A stretch of 32,917 bases of DNA from Paenibacillus taiwanensis DSM 18679 (GTDB taxonomy: Bacteria > Bacillota > Bacilli > Paenibacillales > Paenibacillaceae), in contig NZ_KE384308.1 of the NCBI RefSeq assembly GCF_000425125.1, positions 215,425 to 248,341 on the forward strand. Direction: 5' to 3'. The first letter of the stretch is position 1, and each line of letters opens with the position of its first letter. The translations under genes and the position numbers were made by a program. Under the pieces are notes generated by a model that ran no database searches, had not been told where the DNA came from, and saw only the letters and a list, made by a program, of their open reading frames with translations. This document shows positions 13,501 to 18,328 of the stretch, piece by piece.

Positions 13501-16500
13501 CAGATTCGCATCGCTTGTATAATCGACTACGTCCAACTTAAACAATTCGCCTTCTTGGAGGCTGCGATTCCAGGCTGTGTAGCCCCCTTCTGCTTGACGT
13601 CGGAACACCATGCGAAGTGCATCGTGATGCTCGACTAGCTTATGAAGTGACTTGCGTAATGCAGCTTCGTCGAATCCATTTTCCCGATACAACATGACGG
13701 ATTGATTATAATGGTGCATATTTACAGCATTTTGTCCGAAATACCAACGCAAAATCGGCGTCAGCTCCACCGACCCGCTTACTTCACCCTGTTCCGCTCT
13801 TCTTATGATCAACTGCATATGTGGCGCTAATTGGGCAATCGTCGGATATTTGAATAAGTCGCGAATTTCAAGCTTATAGCCCGCTTGCTGCAAGCGCGAA
13901 GCGACCTGTATTGATTTAATGGAGTCGCCTCCAAGTGCAAAAAAATGATCCAACACGCTGACGCGCTGTGCACCAAGCACAGTTTGCCAAACATTAACTA
14001 GTGTGTGCTCAGCTTCAGTACGAGGCGCAACGTATTCCGATCCGGTTTGGGCCTCTCCTTCTGGTGCAGGCAAACCTTTACGATCCACTTTTCCATTTGG
14101 AGTAAGCGGCAAACGATCCATGCGCACAAAATACGAAGGAATCATATACGCGGGAAGATCTTCAGCCAGAGCTTCACGCAACTCATGTACAGTCAACTCT
14201 TGGTCTGTTACATAATAAGCACACAACTCCTTCGGACCTTCACGATCCTCACGTGCAACAACTACCGCTTCACGAATCTGCGCCTGTTTAAGCAATTGTG
14301 TTTCAATTTCTCCAATTTCAATCCGGTAGCCTCTAATTTTGACCTGATAGTCTATGCGGCCTAAATATTCAATGTTGCCATCAGGCAGCCATCTGGCCAG
14401 ATCGCCAGTGCGGTACATCAACGATCCTGGATTAAACGGATCATTCACAAATTTCTCGCTTGTAAGATCCGGTTGATTCAAATAGCCGCGCCCGACTCCT
14501 GCTCCACCAATATAAAGCTCTCCAGCAAGACCTATCGGTTGCAAAGACTGATTGCCATCCAAAATATACATGGTGATGGCAGGCATCGGCTTACCAATTG
14601 GTAATACGGTTAACGCGTTCGCAGCAGTTTGTTCATAATAACAAGCATCCACGCACGCTTCGGTTACACCGTAGCTGTTTAGAATGCGCATTTGTGAGCC
14701 AAAACGCTCGTTCAGCTTACGAAACTCGCTTGTCGGACAATGATCCGAACCGATAATTAACAATTTCAGACTGCTGATGTCCACTTTGTTCTCATATACG
14801 TGTTCCATCAGCGGGATCACTAATGCCGGTGTTGATTCAAACAGTTGGATGTGATGTGTTCCAATTAATTCACAAAGTGCAGCAGGGTTTGCTCTCGCTT
14901 CATTCGGGCAGAGCACAAGCTGCCCGCCAAACAACAGGGTGCGAACCATATCACCAGTAAAAACATCAAATGAAAAGCTAGCCCATTGCAGCAATCTGAA
15001 TCCCGCATCGTTTAAACGGTATTCCCGCTTCCAAGCGTTCGCCAAGGCAACTAACTGCTTGTGCTCAATCATTACTCCTTTTGGTTTACCAGTAGTTCCC
15101 GATGTATAAATGACATAAGACAAGTGATCGGAATCGTTTACAGACGCCAAATTGCTACTATCTTCAAGGTAGGCGCTTTCCTCGTCAATCCAAACCCAAG
15201 TCCCCGTAAACGTGACACGACTGTAGAGGTGACTTTGGCTGACCAACACACGGGCATTGGAATCGTCCAGCATGTACCGAATGCGTTCCTCTGGATATTC
15301 AGGATCGATCGGTACGTAAGCTCCGCCAGCCTTCAGAATGGCAAGTATGCCAACGATCATCTCCAAGGAACGGTCTGCCATAATACCGACAAGTTGCTGC
15401 GGTGTTACGCCTTGAGCCCGCAACGTTCGCGCCAGGCTATTCGCACGTGCATTTAACTCGCGATAAGTCAAATGCTGCTCCCCATATACGACCGCAATTT
15501 CGTCTGGCGTTTGTTCCACTTGCTCCTCAAACAGTTGATGTACCGTCTTGTCCCGCGGATATTCAGCAGTCGGCTCATTAAATTGCGTCAAAATGAGTTT
15601 GGATTCTTCCTCAGTAAGCATGGACAGTTGGCGTACAGTTTGCTGCGAATTGTGCATAACCTGCTTCACAATCGTTAACATCTGCTCCATAATCCGGATC
15701 ATTTCTTGCTCTTCAAACAATTGAATGCGGTAATCAATGCTGATCATTAATTGCTGATCATCCAACATATCCTCAATATGTACGGCAAAGTCGTCTACCT
15801 CATGACCGCAGAAGCTGCTCCGCTGACGGACGGATAAATCGCCATAGCTTGTCCAGTGAATTGGCAAGTAATCTATAGAAATCCGATATAAATCCTGAAT
15901 GTCGATGTTGTTGTACTGTTCGCGGAGATCGAGGATAAGTTTGTTATAAGGGTATTTTTGGTGACGAAGTATGGATTTCTGCTCTTTCGAAACCATATGT
16001 AGAAATGTGATCAAATCTTGATCGGGGTCGATGGACAATCGAGTGGCTACTGTACTGACAAACATACCAAGCGCATCTTTATCCTGCTTTGATGTTCGGT
16101 TCGCATAAGCTGTACCGATAGCAATGTCTTCGTTTCCTGATGTTTTGTAAAGAACAGCATATAACGCACCTAAAAATAAAGTAAACAAACTGATATTGTG
16201 CTGTTCAGTAAATTGTCTCAGTTGTTCGTAACGCTCTCCCGCCACAGAGATGTAACTACTCCGCTGTGCCTCTATTCCAATCGAGAAAGGTGGATACGGC
16301 TTTATTCCCATCATTTCTGGCATCGTGCGGAATTTATCGAGCCAAAATGCACGGTCTTTCTCATACCTTTCCGACTTCTCATACTGCTGTTCTGCAAATA
16401 TATAATCCATATATGTGCTTTTCACATCATCTGGCAGGCTTTGATTGCTTGCTATTGCGGTGTAGTTTTGCATAATTTTGTTAGCTATAAGGTGAGAAGA

Positions 16501-16932
16501 GACACCGTCTGCAATAATATGATTGATCTTGAGGTTAAACCAATGTTCTTCGTTGTTAATGTTAAAAATGACGGTATGATATAATTTAGCATCAAAAATG
16601 CTAGTGGGAACAAGGTTAAATTGCTCTAGCCAAGCCTCAGCCTCAGCGGAATTGTCCCATTCCATATACTCAATTTCAGGAATAATCTCTTCTTCAGGCC
16701 TAAACCATTGCATAGGCTGGTTGTCTTCCGACTTGATTTGAATACGGAAAGCATCGTGCTGCTTAATAACCAAATAAACGGCTTGTTTTAACACTTCCAG
16801 GTTGACCTGGCCCCGTATGTATAACGTTCCGGCGACAGTAGAAGCAGACGTATTCGGATGCATCATTTCCATGTACCATATTCTGCGTTGTGCTTGCGTC
16901 AAAGGAAACAATCTGTTAGGATTCACGTTCAC
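1..16932 (-). CDS. pbtA: Multimodular lipopeptide NRPS, 5' part (C-A-T-E, C-A-T, C-A-T, C-A-T-E, C-A...), paenibacterin PbtA-like
   Basis: This cytosolic synthetase assembles a lipopeptide on 4'-phosphopantetheine arms. The frame is open for 5644 codons and runs off the left edge. The start chosen is GTG at 16932, preceded by GGGGAG with 7-nt spacing; a second in-frame GTG two codons later is badly spaced. Carrier serines are visible at about residues 1004, 2519, 3559 and 4602. All are in one frame with every C/E active-site His, so no frameshift is seen. T1 and T4 carry GGDSIKS, usual before an epimerase; T2 and T3 carry GGHSLRA, usual before a condensation domain. Eight-residue pocket codes plus the assumed Lys read DVGEIGSVDK (Orn), DAFWLGGTFK (Val), DFWNIGMVHK (Thr) and DVGEIGSVDK (Orn). 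Acyl-D-Orn-Val-Thr-D-Orn matches the paenibacterin start as I remember it. The NRPS call is near certain; the pbtA identity is about 0.6 because only 4.1 modules are visible. No thioesterase lies in the window. Confidence 0.95.
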   Translation of the reverse strand, partial: MNVNPNRLFPLTQAQRRIWYMEMMHPNTSASTVAGTLYIRGQVNLEVLKQAVYLVIKQHDAFRIQIKSEDNQPMQWFRPEEEIIPEIEYMEWDNSAEAEAWLEQFNLVPTSIFDAKLYHTVIFNINNEEHWFNLKINHIIADGVSSHLIANKIMQNYTAIASNQSLPDDVKSTYMDYIFAEQQYEKSERYEKDRAFWLDKFRTMPEMMGIKPYPPFSIGIEAQRSSYISVAGERYEQLRQFTEQHNISLFTLFLGALYAVLYKTSGNEDIAIGTAYANRTSKQDKDALGMFVSTVATRLSIDPDQDLITFLHMVSKEQKSILRHQKYPYNKLILDLREQYNNIDIQDLYRISIDYLPIHWTSYGDLSVRQRSSFCGHEVDDFAVHIEDMLDDQQLMISIDYRIQLFEEQEMIRIMEQMLTIVKQVMHNSQQTVRQLSMLTEEESKLILTQFNEPTAEYPRDKTVHQLFEEQVEQTPDEIAVVYGEQHLTYRELNARANSLARTLRAQGVTPQQLVGIMADRSLEMIVGILAILKAGGAYVPIDPEYPEERIRYMLDDSNARVLVSQSHLYSRVTFTGTWVWIDEESAYLEDSSNLASVNDSDHLSYVIYTSGTTGKPKGVMIEHKQLVALANAWKREYRLNDAGFRLLQWASFSFDVFTGDMVRTLLFGGQLVLCPNEARANPAALCELIGTHHIQLFESTPALVIPLMEHVYENKVDISSLKLLIIGSDHCPTSEFRKLNERFGSQMRILNSYGVTEACVDACYYEQTAANALTVLPIGKPMPAITMYILDGNQSLQPIGLAGELYIGGAGVGRGYLNQPDLTSEKFVNDPFNPGSLMYRTGDLARWLPDGNIEYLGRIDYQVKIRGYRIEIGEIETQLLKQAQIREAVVVAREDREGPKELCAYYVTDQELTVHELREALAEDLPAYMIPSYFVRMDRLPLTPNGKVDRKGLPAPEGEAQTGSEYVAPRTEAEHTLVNVWQTVLGAQRVSVLDHFFALGGDSIKSIQVASRLQQAGYKLEIRDLFKYPTIAQLAPHMQLIIRRAEQGEVSGSVELTPILRWYFGQNAVNMHHYNQSVMLYRENGFDEAALRKSLHKLVEHHDALRMVFRRQAEGGYTAWNRSLQEGELFKLDVVDYTSDANLEQMLAAKVDEIQSSINLETGPLVLGALFHCLDGDHLLIVIHHAVVDGVSWRILLEDLTDGYEQALQGEVIRLSDKTDSFLTWSKQLVKYADTTDLQQEQQYWRNITQLDVLPLPTDTLEAHALQRDSESVTVAWSKEHTEQLLKHVHRAYNTQMNDVLLAALGLALHRWSGHERVLVNLEGHGRESILPNVDITRTVGWFTSEYPVVLDMQRDTTLGSWIKQIKENLRHVPNNGIGYGICRYMTQDAVPQEEWITAPEISFNYLGQFDQDFQQNGLTMSTYSTGRDISGEQARPYLLDINGMIADGVLKFDISYGSTQYNRDTINRLAALFDESLQEVIAHCTAKEETELTPSDITLQHISLHELERMIEQTTDIGVVEDIYSLTPMQKGMWFHTALNEQVGAYFELTRFTLQGELNIGAFADSWNALTARHSVLRTNFQLGSDGEPLQVVFQKKQIGFTYEDLRAMGPLVQTEYIDNMIGRERTRGFDLACGELMRVTVLRTAEHTYQVLWSSHHILMDGWCLPLVAKEVFDTYAAYVWNKQPVLNTAPSYNQYIRWLEQQNEVAAAAYWNDYLAGYDEPVALPQAKAYGQKETYKAGQVVCQLGKDLSTAVNQAATQHQVTLNTLLQAAWGVLLQKYNRSTDVVFGGVVSGRPAELTGIEEMIGLFINTIPVRVNCEANTPFTTVMTKLQEQALASAKHDYFPLYEIQAQSTLKQDMINHIMVFENYPMEQMEQFESLDGKGLKLTDVMVSEQTNYDLNLIIVPGDNIAIRLDYNEHAFDRAAMELLKGHFIHVLEQISASPHVTVSELELVTPSEKAEIINVFNDTAIAYDREKTIHQLFEERVEQRPAAIAAKFGDKQISYAELNAAANQMAHRLRSCGVVTGSLVGICTERSIEMLIGLLAILKAGGAYVPIDPAYPQERINTMIEDTAIKVLLTQTHLKASLPTHIDVLLLDQEVEAATEYLAQLHLTSDVTGDDLAYIVYTSGSTGTPKGVCVTHRGVVRLVSATTYVDINETDVFLQGSTISFDAATFEIWGSLLNGATLAILPAGDLSLADWTEAIRTHGVTILWLTAGLFQVMVEHQLEGLQGIKQLLVGGDVVSSQHARKVLELYNEIRLINGYGPTENTTFTCCHDITLADVERASIPIGRPIGRTQVYVLDEAGKLLPAGVIGELYTGGDGLARGYLNRPEWTADKFVEVPFLQGERLYRTGDLARWLSDGTIEYMGRSDEQVKIRGFRIELGEVLTHLLQVEAVREAIAVAVEDTSGQKVLCAYFTADDKLASAELKAALSEHLPSYMVPSHFVQIDEMPLTPNGKVDRKALPLPEAGLVTSEQIQPRSPLEAKLAQIWQDVLGLERIGMTDSFFELGGHSLRATTLVSKLHQEMKVMMPLRDVFRYATIEEMAQYISALEHQDYNSIPQTETQDWYPVSSAQKRLFILQQMEGAEQSYNMPAVLAMDGKLDREQLAAAFRKLIQRHDTLRTGFEMIDGEPVQKIYEHVAFEVDYWQVEEAQAEHIIRQFIRTFALDTPPLLRVGLIELAHDRHLLLFDMHHIISDGASIGILLDEFVALYSGKELAPLRIQYKDYAVWQQSIPVRSQLDGQRAYWQEVLSGELPVLQLSTDFTRPTFRSYEGDTYEFTIGVEKRDQLKQLAAETGTTLYMILMALYTVMLHKYTSQEDIIVGMPIAGRTHNDVQPLIGMFVNTLAIRNYPAGEKTFRSYLAEVQQTTLQAYEHQDYPFEELVDNIQVTRDVSRNPVFDTVFVLQNTEQGEWAIDGLRVTPQLTKHPVAKFDLTLQVEEGKAGLACSMEYATALYKQDTIERMSQHFSQLVDAVLLQPTARLDQLNMVTAQERIQLLQSFNDTDAEYPRDYTIHRLFEEQVERTPDAIALVAPDATLTYRALNEQANRLAWKLRAQGVQADALVGIMAERTSSMLIGLLAILKAGGAYVPIDLDYPEDRVSYMLEDSGTAILLLPRHLRDKVTYNGTIIYLDEETSTADIANLPNVNQSSDLAYVIYTSGTTGKPKGTLIEHKNVVRLLFNSKNLFDFGPSDTWTLFHSFCFDFSVWEMYGALLYGGKLIIVPQLTAKNPAAFMELLAEQQVTILNQTPTYFYQLLREVLADGSPELRIRQVIFGGEALSPQLLHDWRQKYPRTQLINMYGITETTVHVTYKEITELEIEQAKSNIGFPIPTLKIYVLDASRQCVPIGVAGEMYVAGDGLARGYLHRPELTADRFVDHPWEPGAKMYKTGDLARWLPDGNIEYLGRIDHQVKIRGYRIELGEVEAQLSKLDAVRETIVIAREDVGGDKQLCAYFVADRLLTVGELRSELAEELPAYMIPAYFVQLERMPLTSNGKVDRKALPAPEGSINTGSQYIAPRSTLEAQLADIWQEVLGLATVGVNDNFFEVGGHSLRATTLINKVHERLHVHLPLREVFRLPTIEAQAAAIAELSEEATSYAAIPVTEVKPYYPVSSAQKRLYILHQLEGAEQGYNMPGVMLLEGPLDRDRFAAAFRKLIARHDILRTGFELVHGEPNQRVYDEVKFEVDYMQANEDQVQQLSRQFIRTFELEKPPLLRLGLIELTTERHVLLFDMHHIISDGVSMSIVLQEFALLYKDEAVTPLKIQYKDYAVWQQSPSQQDQMKEQEAYWLHVFRGNLPILELPTDYARQSVQKYDGLTYPFRINQDRSQGLQQMATQTGTTLYMVLLAAYTILLHKYTGQEDIVVGTPIAGRTHVDVQPLIGMFVNTLALRTYPERQKTFLSYLNEIRDMTLGAYEHQNYPFEQLVENLDLTRDLSRNPLFDTMFALDNTDTRDYSLGELRMKPYPQEYTVSKFDLSLDVSSDEHGLDCSMEYATALFNADTIERMAKHFDQLIGAILANPESKLDELSMLTAEEQAAVLSLYDTAATYPSGETIHHLFEQQAARTPDQVAVVYEQEQLTYRELNERTNRLARLLRHEGLCPDQLVGIMADRSLDMIVGTLAVLKAGGAYVPIDPEYPEDRIRYMLEDANAQILLTQSHLKNKVSHAGTWIMIDQPEFYDDDSSNLELVNVATDLCYVIYTSGTTGNPKGVMIEHRQLVAMSSAWKKEYDLQQPGIRWLQWASYSFDVFSGDMARALLHGGELVICPTEARANPAHICELIAKHQIQMFESTPALVIPLMEHVYERQQDVSSLNLLIIGSDICPPQEFQTLLDRFGAQMRIVNSYGVTEACVDACYYETPSTVSLRALPIGKPLPAVRMYILDAKQAILPLGLTGELYIGGASVGRGYLNRPELTAEKFVEDPFRPGERMYRTGDLAKWLPDGNVELIGRMDHQVKIRGYRIEIGEVETHLLRVAEVREAVVVARDDENGRKMLCAYYTSGQVLSTGELRDALGQELPGYMIPAHFVQLDRMPLTPNGKIDRKGLPAPEGGVFSGMEYAAPRTAAEQVLASVWQTVLNTERVGIMDHFFELGGDSIKSIQVSSRLHQAGYKLEIRDLFKFPTIAQLSPHLQLLARIADQGEVSGEAELTPIQRWYFELELADPHHYNQSIMLYRADGFNEAALRKSLVQLVEHHDALRLVFRKTEQGYVVWNRSVSEGEMYSFTVEDVTGEAHVEQAIEARANEIQASMDLETGPLVKAALFRCVQGQHLFITIHHAVIDGVSWRILLEDIAQGYEQACKGEEIRLPAKTDSYLVWSKQLVSYAASEAFNKERVHWEQLVHTAAAALPLPKDFEAEHHLQEDSESVVVEWNSLETEQLLKQVHRPYNTDVNDILLTALGLALRQWSGLERVLVNLEGHGREPIVPDIDVSRTVGWFTSEYPVLLELESDRSLSYHIRKVKEDLRQIPNKGIGYGICRYLAGPDSNHKAGITWGVTPEVSFNYLGQFDQDLQNNGFELSSYASGHQISGKQARPYSLDINGAITNGVLTFDLSYSKHEYRKETIERLARYLQMSLQQIITHCLSQPHVELTPSDVLLQGLSMADMEQILNDTKQIGEIENMYMLTPMQKGMWFHSVIDGQASAYFEQTRFTLEGELDVDVFSNSLQALAARHSVLRTNFYSWHGEPIQVVYRDRTIEFTHKDMRAMPSAEQLLHMEEMVASDKQRGFNLEQDALVRVTLVQLSATKSHVLWSSHHILMDGWCLPQLTEELFDTYSRFLKQQDRPAASAESNLSPYSHYIEWLAQQNAETAAQYWDNYLAGYDQQTIVPRGSTTDRSGVPYVLAHATANLSVELSARMQRVAKQHQVTLNTLVQAAWGVLLQKYNGTEDVVFGSVVSGRPAEIAGIESMIGLFINTIPVRVCCEAGTVFAEVIRHLQEQALESARYDYYPLYEIQARSTQKQDLINHIMVFENYPVDERMEQANDDKDSLSITDVQVAEQTNYDFNLMIVPGETLIVRFDYNSQVYEAASMERLQSHLLHVLEQVTANPRIAVGELELATAEEKAELMNSFNDTAADYPQHQTIHRMFEEQTAQTPDAVAVMFEEASLTYQALNEQANRLARTLRKIGVVPDQIVGVMA
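1580..6104 (-). other. NRPS module 4: C(LCL type) - A(Orn) - T - E
   Basis: The C domain (about residues 3612-4050) starts YPVSSAQKRLYILHQ with HHIISDG (catalytic His3742). The A domain (about 4058-4560) carries YSFDVFSGD, FESTPALV and NSYGVTEACVD, giving the same D-V-G-E-I-G-S-V-D pocket as module 1 and predicting Orn. The T domain is GGDSIKSIQ with Ser4602. The E domain (about 4650-5095) has HHAVIDG (catalytic His4783), NLEGHGRE and TVGWFTSEYP, so the residue should be D-configured. The A-T-E part and the following C domain closely parallel those of modules 1-2, which suggests block duplication. Confidence 0.88.
6105..9219 (-). other. NRPS module 3: C(LCL type) - A(Thr) - T
   Basis: The C domain (about residues 2572-3010) starts YPVSSAQKRLFILQQ and has HHIISDG (catalytic His2700). 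This is the LCL subtype that joins two L-residues, fitting the upstream L-Val. The A domain (about 3020-3520) has YTSGTTGKPKG, CFDFSVWEMY, NQTPTYF and NMYGITETTVH. The pocket D-F-W-N-I-G-M-V-H equals the standard Thr code. The T domain has GGHSLRATTL with Ser3559. In paenibacterin, as I recall it, Thr3 provides the hydroxyl for the macrolactone; this would be the matching residue. Confidence 0.88.
9220..12379 (-). other. NRPS module 2: C(DCL type) - A(Val) - T
   Basis: The C domain (about residues 1523-1965) starts YSLTPMQKGMWFH and has HHILMDG (catalytic His1660). This subtype usually follows an epimerase and accepts a D-configured donor, consistent with the E domain just before it. The A domain runs about 1980-2480 with VYTSGSTGTPKG, SFDAATFEIW and NGYGPTENTTF. 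The pocket reads D-A-F-W-L-G-G-T-F, one conservative change from the classic Val code DAFWIGGTFK. The T domain has GGHSLRATTL with Ser2519. There is no E domain, so L-Val is expected. Confidence 0.88.
12380..16932 (-). other. NRPS module 1: starter C - A(Orn) - T - E, predicted to load acyl-D-Orn
   Basis: Residues 1-430 form a condensation domain that opens FPLTQAQRRIWYMEMM and contains an LGMFVSTV segment and an LRHQKYPYN segment. These closely resemble the N-terminal, fatty-acid-accepting C domain of surfactin synthetase SrfAA as I remember it, so acylation is inferred. Its active-site motif is NHIIADG: the first His of HHxxxDG is Asn137, and the catalytic second His (138) is kept. The A domain spans about residues 460-960, with YTSGTTGKPKG near residue 608, FSFDVFTGD near 655 and NSYGVTEACVD near 745. 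The T serine is Ser1004. The E domain (about 1045-1500) has HHAVVDG (catalytic His1186), NLEGHGRE, TVGWFTSEYP and SFNYLGQFD, all diagnostic of epimerases. Confidence 0.88.
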
Positions 16933-17187
16933 GTAGACTCTCCCCTAATAATGAAATATTCTGGCGTTTTTGAAACAACCAATTGAAAAATTTCAGGATG
17001 AGCTTGCAAACATCTCCGCAGAAAAGTAGGAGTTCGTTGCTGTATGAAGTTGGGAGACGTTTAAAAAGCGCCTGACAAAAGTGTCTGAATGAGTAACTGA
17101 GTAGAAACATAAGTGTGATGTGTTGTTAGATAGGTGTAATGTTTCTTGAGGAATTCACAAATAGCTGCGGCTGTGGAAAATGTCCAT

Positions 17188-17221
17188 GTCCCTGACCCTA
17201 ATGGGGCAATTGGTCAGAGAC
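17188..17221 (-). promoter_or_regulatory. Inverted repeat in presumed NRPS leader
   Basis: The arms 17188-17197 (GTCCCTGACC) and 17212-17221 (GGTCAGAGAC) pair over 10 positions with one wobble or mismatch depending on strand, around a 14-nt loop. No U-run follows on the minus-strand transcript, so a simple intrinsic terminator is unlikely. It could be a leader structure between the orphan Shine-Dalgarno sequence and the NRPS start; the role is unknown. Confidence 0.4.
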
Positions 17222-17266
17222 CCTATTAAATTCTTGTCGAGCGTTGCTTCTGGGAAGCCGTCTTGT

Positions 17267-17276
17267 TCACCTCCTT
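17267..17276 (-). promoter_or_regulatory. Orphan Shine-Dalgarno sequence (AAGGAGGTGA) in the NRPS leader
   Basis: On the minus strand this reads AAGGAGGTGA, fully complementary to the 3' end of Bacillales 16S rRNA. No ATG, GTG or TTG follows within the next 40 nt; the only GTG overlaps the motif itself and would encode a 14-residue peptide. It lies about 335 nt before the NRPS start codon. It may be a chance match, a remnant of a lost gene, or a STAB-SD-type element that binds 30S subunits and protects the mRNA 5' end, as described for cry3A. Confidence 0.4.
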
Positions 17277-17362
17277 AACATAAATTAAATAAAATATGGT
17301 TAAGAATATAGACTCCAAGAATCGACATTCGATAAGCTTATAAATGATTCGATGTATGACGT

Positions 17363-17392
17363 ATTATATACGTTAATCTAGGTATTTAACAA
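17363..17392 (-). promoter_or_regulatory. Candidate sigma-A promoter for the NRPS
   Basis: The minus strand has TTGTTA (17387-17392) then an 18-nt spacer and a perfect TATAAT (17363-17368). Spacing is acceptable and the -35 matches four of six consensus bases. Transcription would start near 17356 and give a leader of about 420 nt before the NRPS GTG. It is the best-looking vegetative promoter in the gap, but AT-rich DNA yields such matches by chance. Confidence 0.4.
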
Positions 17393-17687
17393 TATGGTTT
17401 ACTATAATTTATATTTAGGCGAATAACTTACTTATCGATTACAGACTAACACAAATGCGTGCGAAGTTCGACTATAAAATTATTCATAAATTTGTCGATA
17501 TTGTACTTGCTTTTGTTCCGACATTGTGGTCATCACCTGATAACCTCTCTTGTTAAACGCTCCTGATTCTAAGCCTTTTTCGCCTAAAATTCATACAAAA
17601 GAGCTCCTTATTAAAGGACCTCAACCATGCCCGAACCACATGTCCCTTCCATTCTCAAAATAAGAAAAAAGTCTCATCATCACAAAC

Positions 17688-17717
17688 AGAAAATAGGCTC
17701 TACATAGCCCTTTTTCT
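17688..17717. terminator. Terminator-like hairpin
   Basis: AGAAAA (17688-17693) pairs with TTTTCT (17712-17717), and inside it GGCT (17696-17699) pairs with AGCC (17706-17709) around a 6-nt loop, with a 2-nt internal mismatch. A-rich and T-rich flanks make it usable in either direction. On the minus strand it could end transcription coming from the 18329-19198 gene before the NRPS. Confidence 0.35.
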
Positions 17718-18266
17718 TAACATCGTGTACGATTGACGCTGTAAATACCCATACATCTTTCTGGTATTATTCACCTGTTTATAGGGTAACGCAGCTTCGC
17801 AGCCTTGTCCACCCCTAGTAGAAAAAATATAAATTAGTCCATTTAAGAATAGACAAATTCCGCTTCTACTTTTGCCTCTGGATTATGATCGTTTCCTTAT
17901 GCGCCTAAACAAATATTCCCTTCAAACGTCAGCTCTCGGGATTTTATTAATGAGATTAACAAAATTAAGCGGTTCGACAAATTTACGAAATGTTATCCCT
18001 CACTTTTTAATATTAGGGTTATACTTATTGATTAGCTCCTATTACCTGTACTTTGTATTGCTGATCCATTTTAAACCTTGAATTTCATTCACCGTTTCAA
18101 AATAGGGTCATCTGTTGCAGCTCCGTATCTTTACCATCAGGCTCAGAACAGATCACAATTTTATATTTTTAATGAGATTAATTATTAATGATGCTGCTTG
18201 ATTTGAAAGCAACATGCTTGCATATGTACGCCCATATCCGTTTCAGAACGATAAACTCTTGTAGGA

Positions 18267-18287
18267 AGGGGGCTACGATCACCCCCT
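18267..18287. terminator. Short GC hairpin after the tandem C-domain gene
   Basis: AGGGGG (18267-18272) pairs with CCCCCT (18282-18287) across a 9-nt loop, about 40 nt beyond the stop codon of the minus-strand gene at 18329. GTTTTG follows on the plus side but no U-run on the minus side. A weak terminator or a transcript-protecting hairpin is possible. Confidence 0.35.
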
Positions 18288-18328
18288 GTTTTGACATAGA
18301 TGCTTGTTTACGTTTAATGTACACCCTG

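Larger units (their letters stand above)
16933..18328. other. Gene-free 1.4-kb region upstream of the NRPS
   Basis: I find no convincing protein gene here. It is AT-rich and separates the NRPS start from the stop of the tandem C-domain gene. It contains a sigma-A-like promoter (17363-17392), an orphan Shine-Dalgarno sequence (17267-17276), an inverted repeat in the presumed NRPS leader (17188-17221) and two terminator-like hairpins (17688-17717 and 18267-18287). If that promoter is the real one, the NRPS mRNA has a leader of about 420 nt, long enough for post-transcriptional control. Short reading frames at 16916-17110 (minus) and 17872-18081 (plus) lack ribosome binding sites and are not accepted. 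Confidence 0.7.

Noticed and set aside
396..16584. Many open frames of 60-158 codons antisense or out of frame within the NRPS (for example 5827-6240 and 11649-12125 on plus)
   Set aside because: They mirror the NRPS coding frame, have no ribosome sites, and recur at matching places in duplicated modules, as shadows do.
16916..17110. 64-codon minus-strand frame overlapping the NRPS start
   Set aside because: No ribosome site before its ATG and no recognisable protein; a leader peptide cannot be excluded but is not supported.
17872..18081. 69-codon plus-strand frame with a hydrophobic end
   Set aside because: TTG start without a ribosome site in AT-rich DNA; the hydrophobicity follows from base composition.
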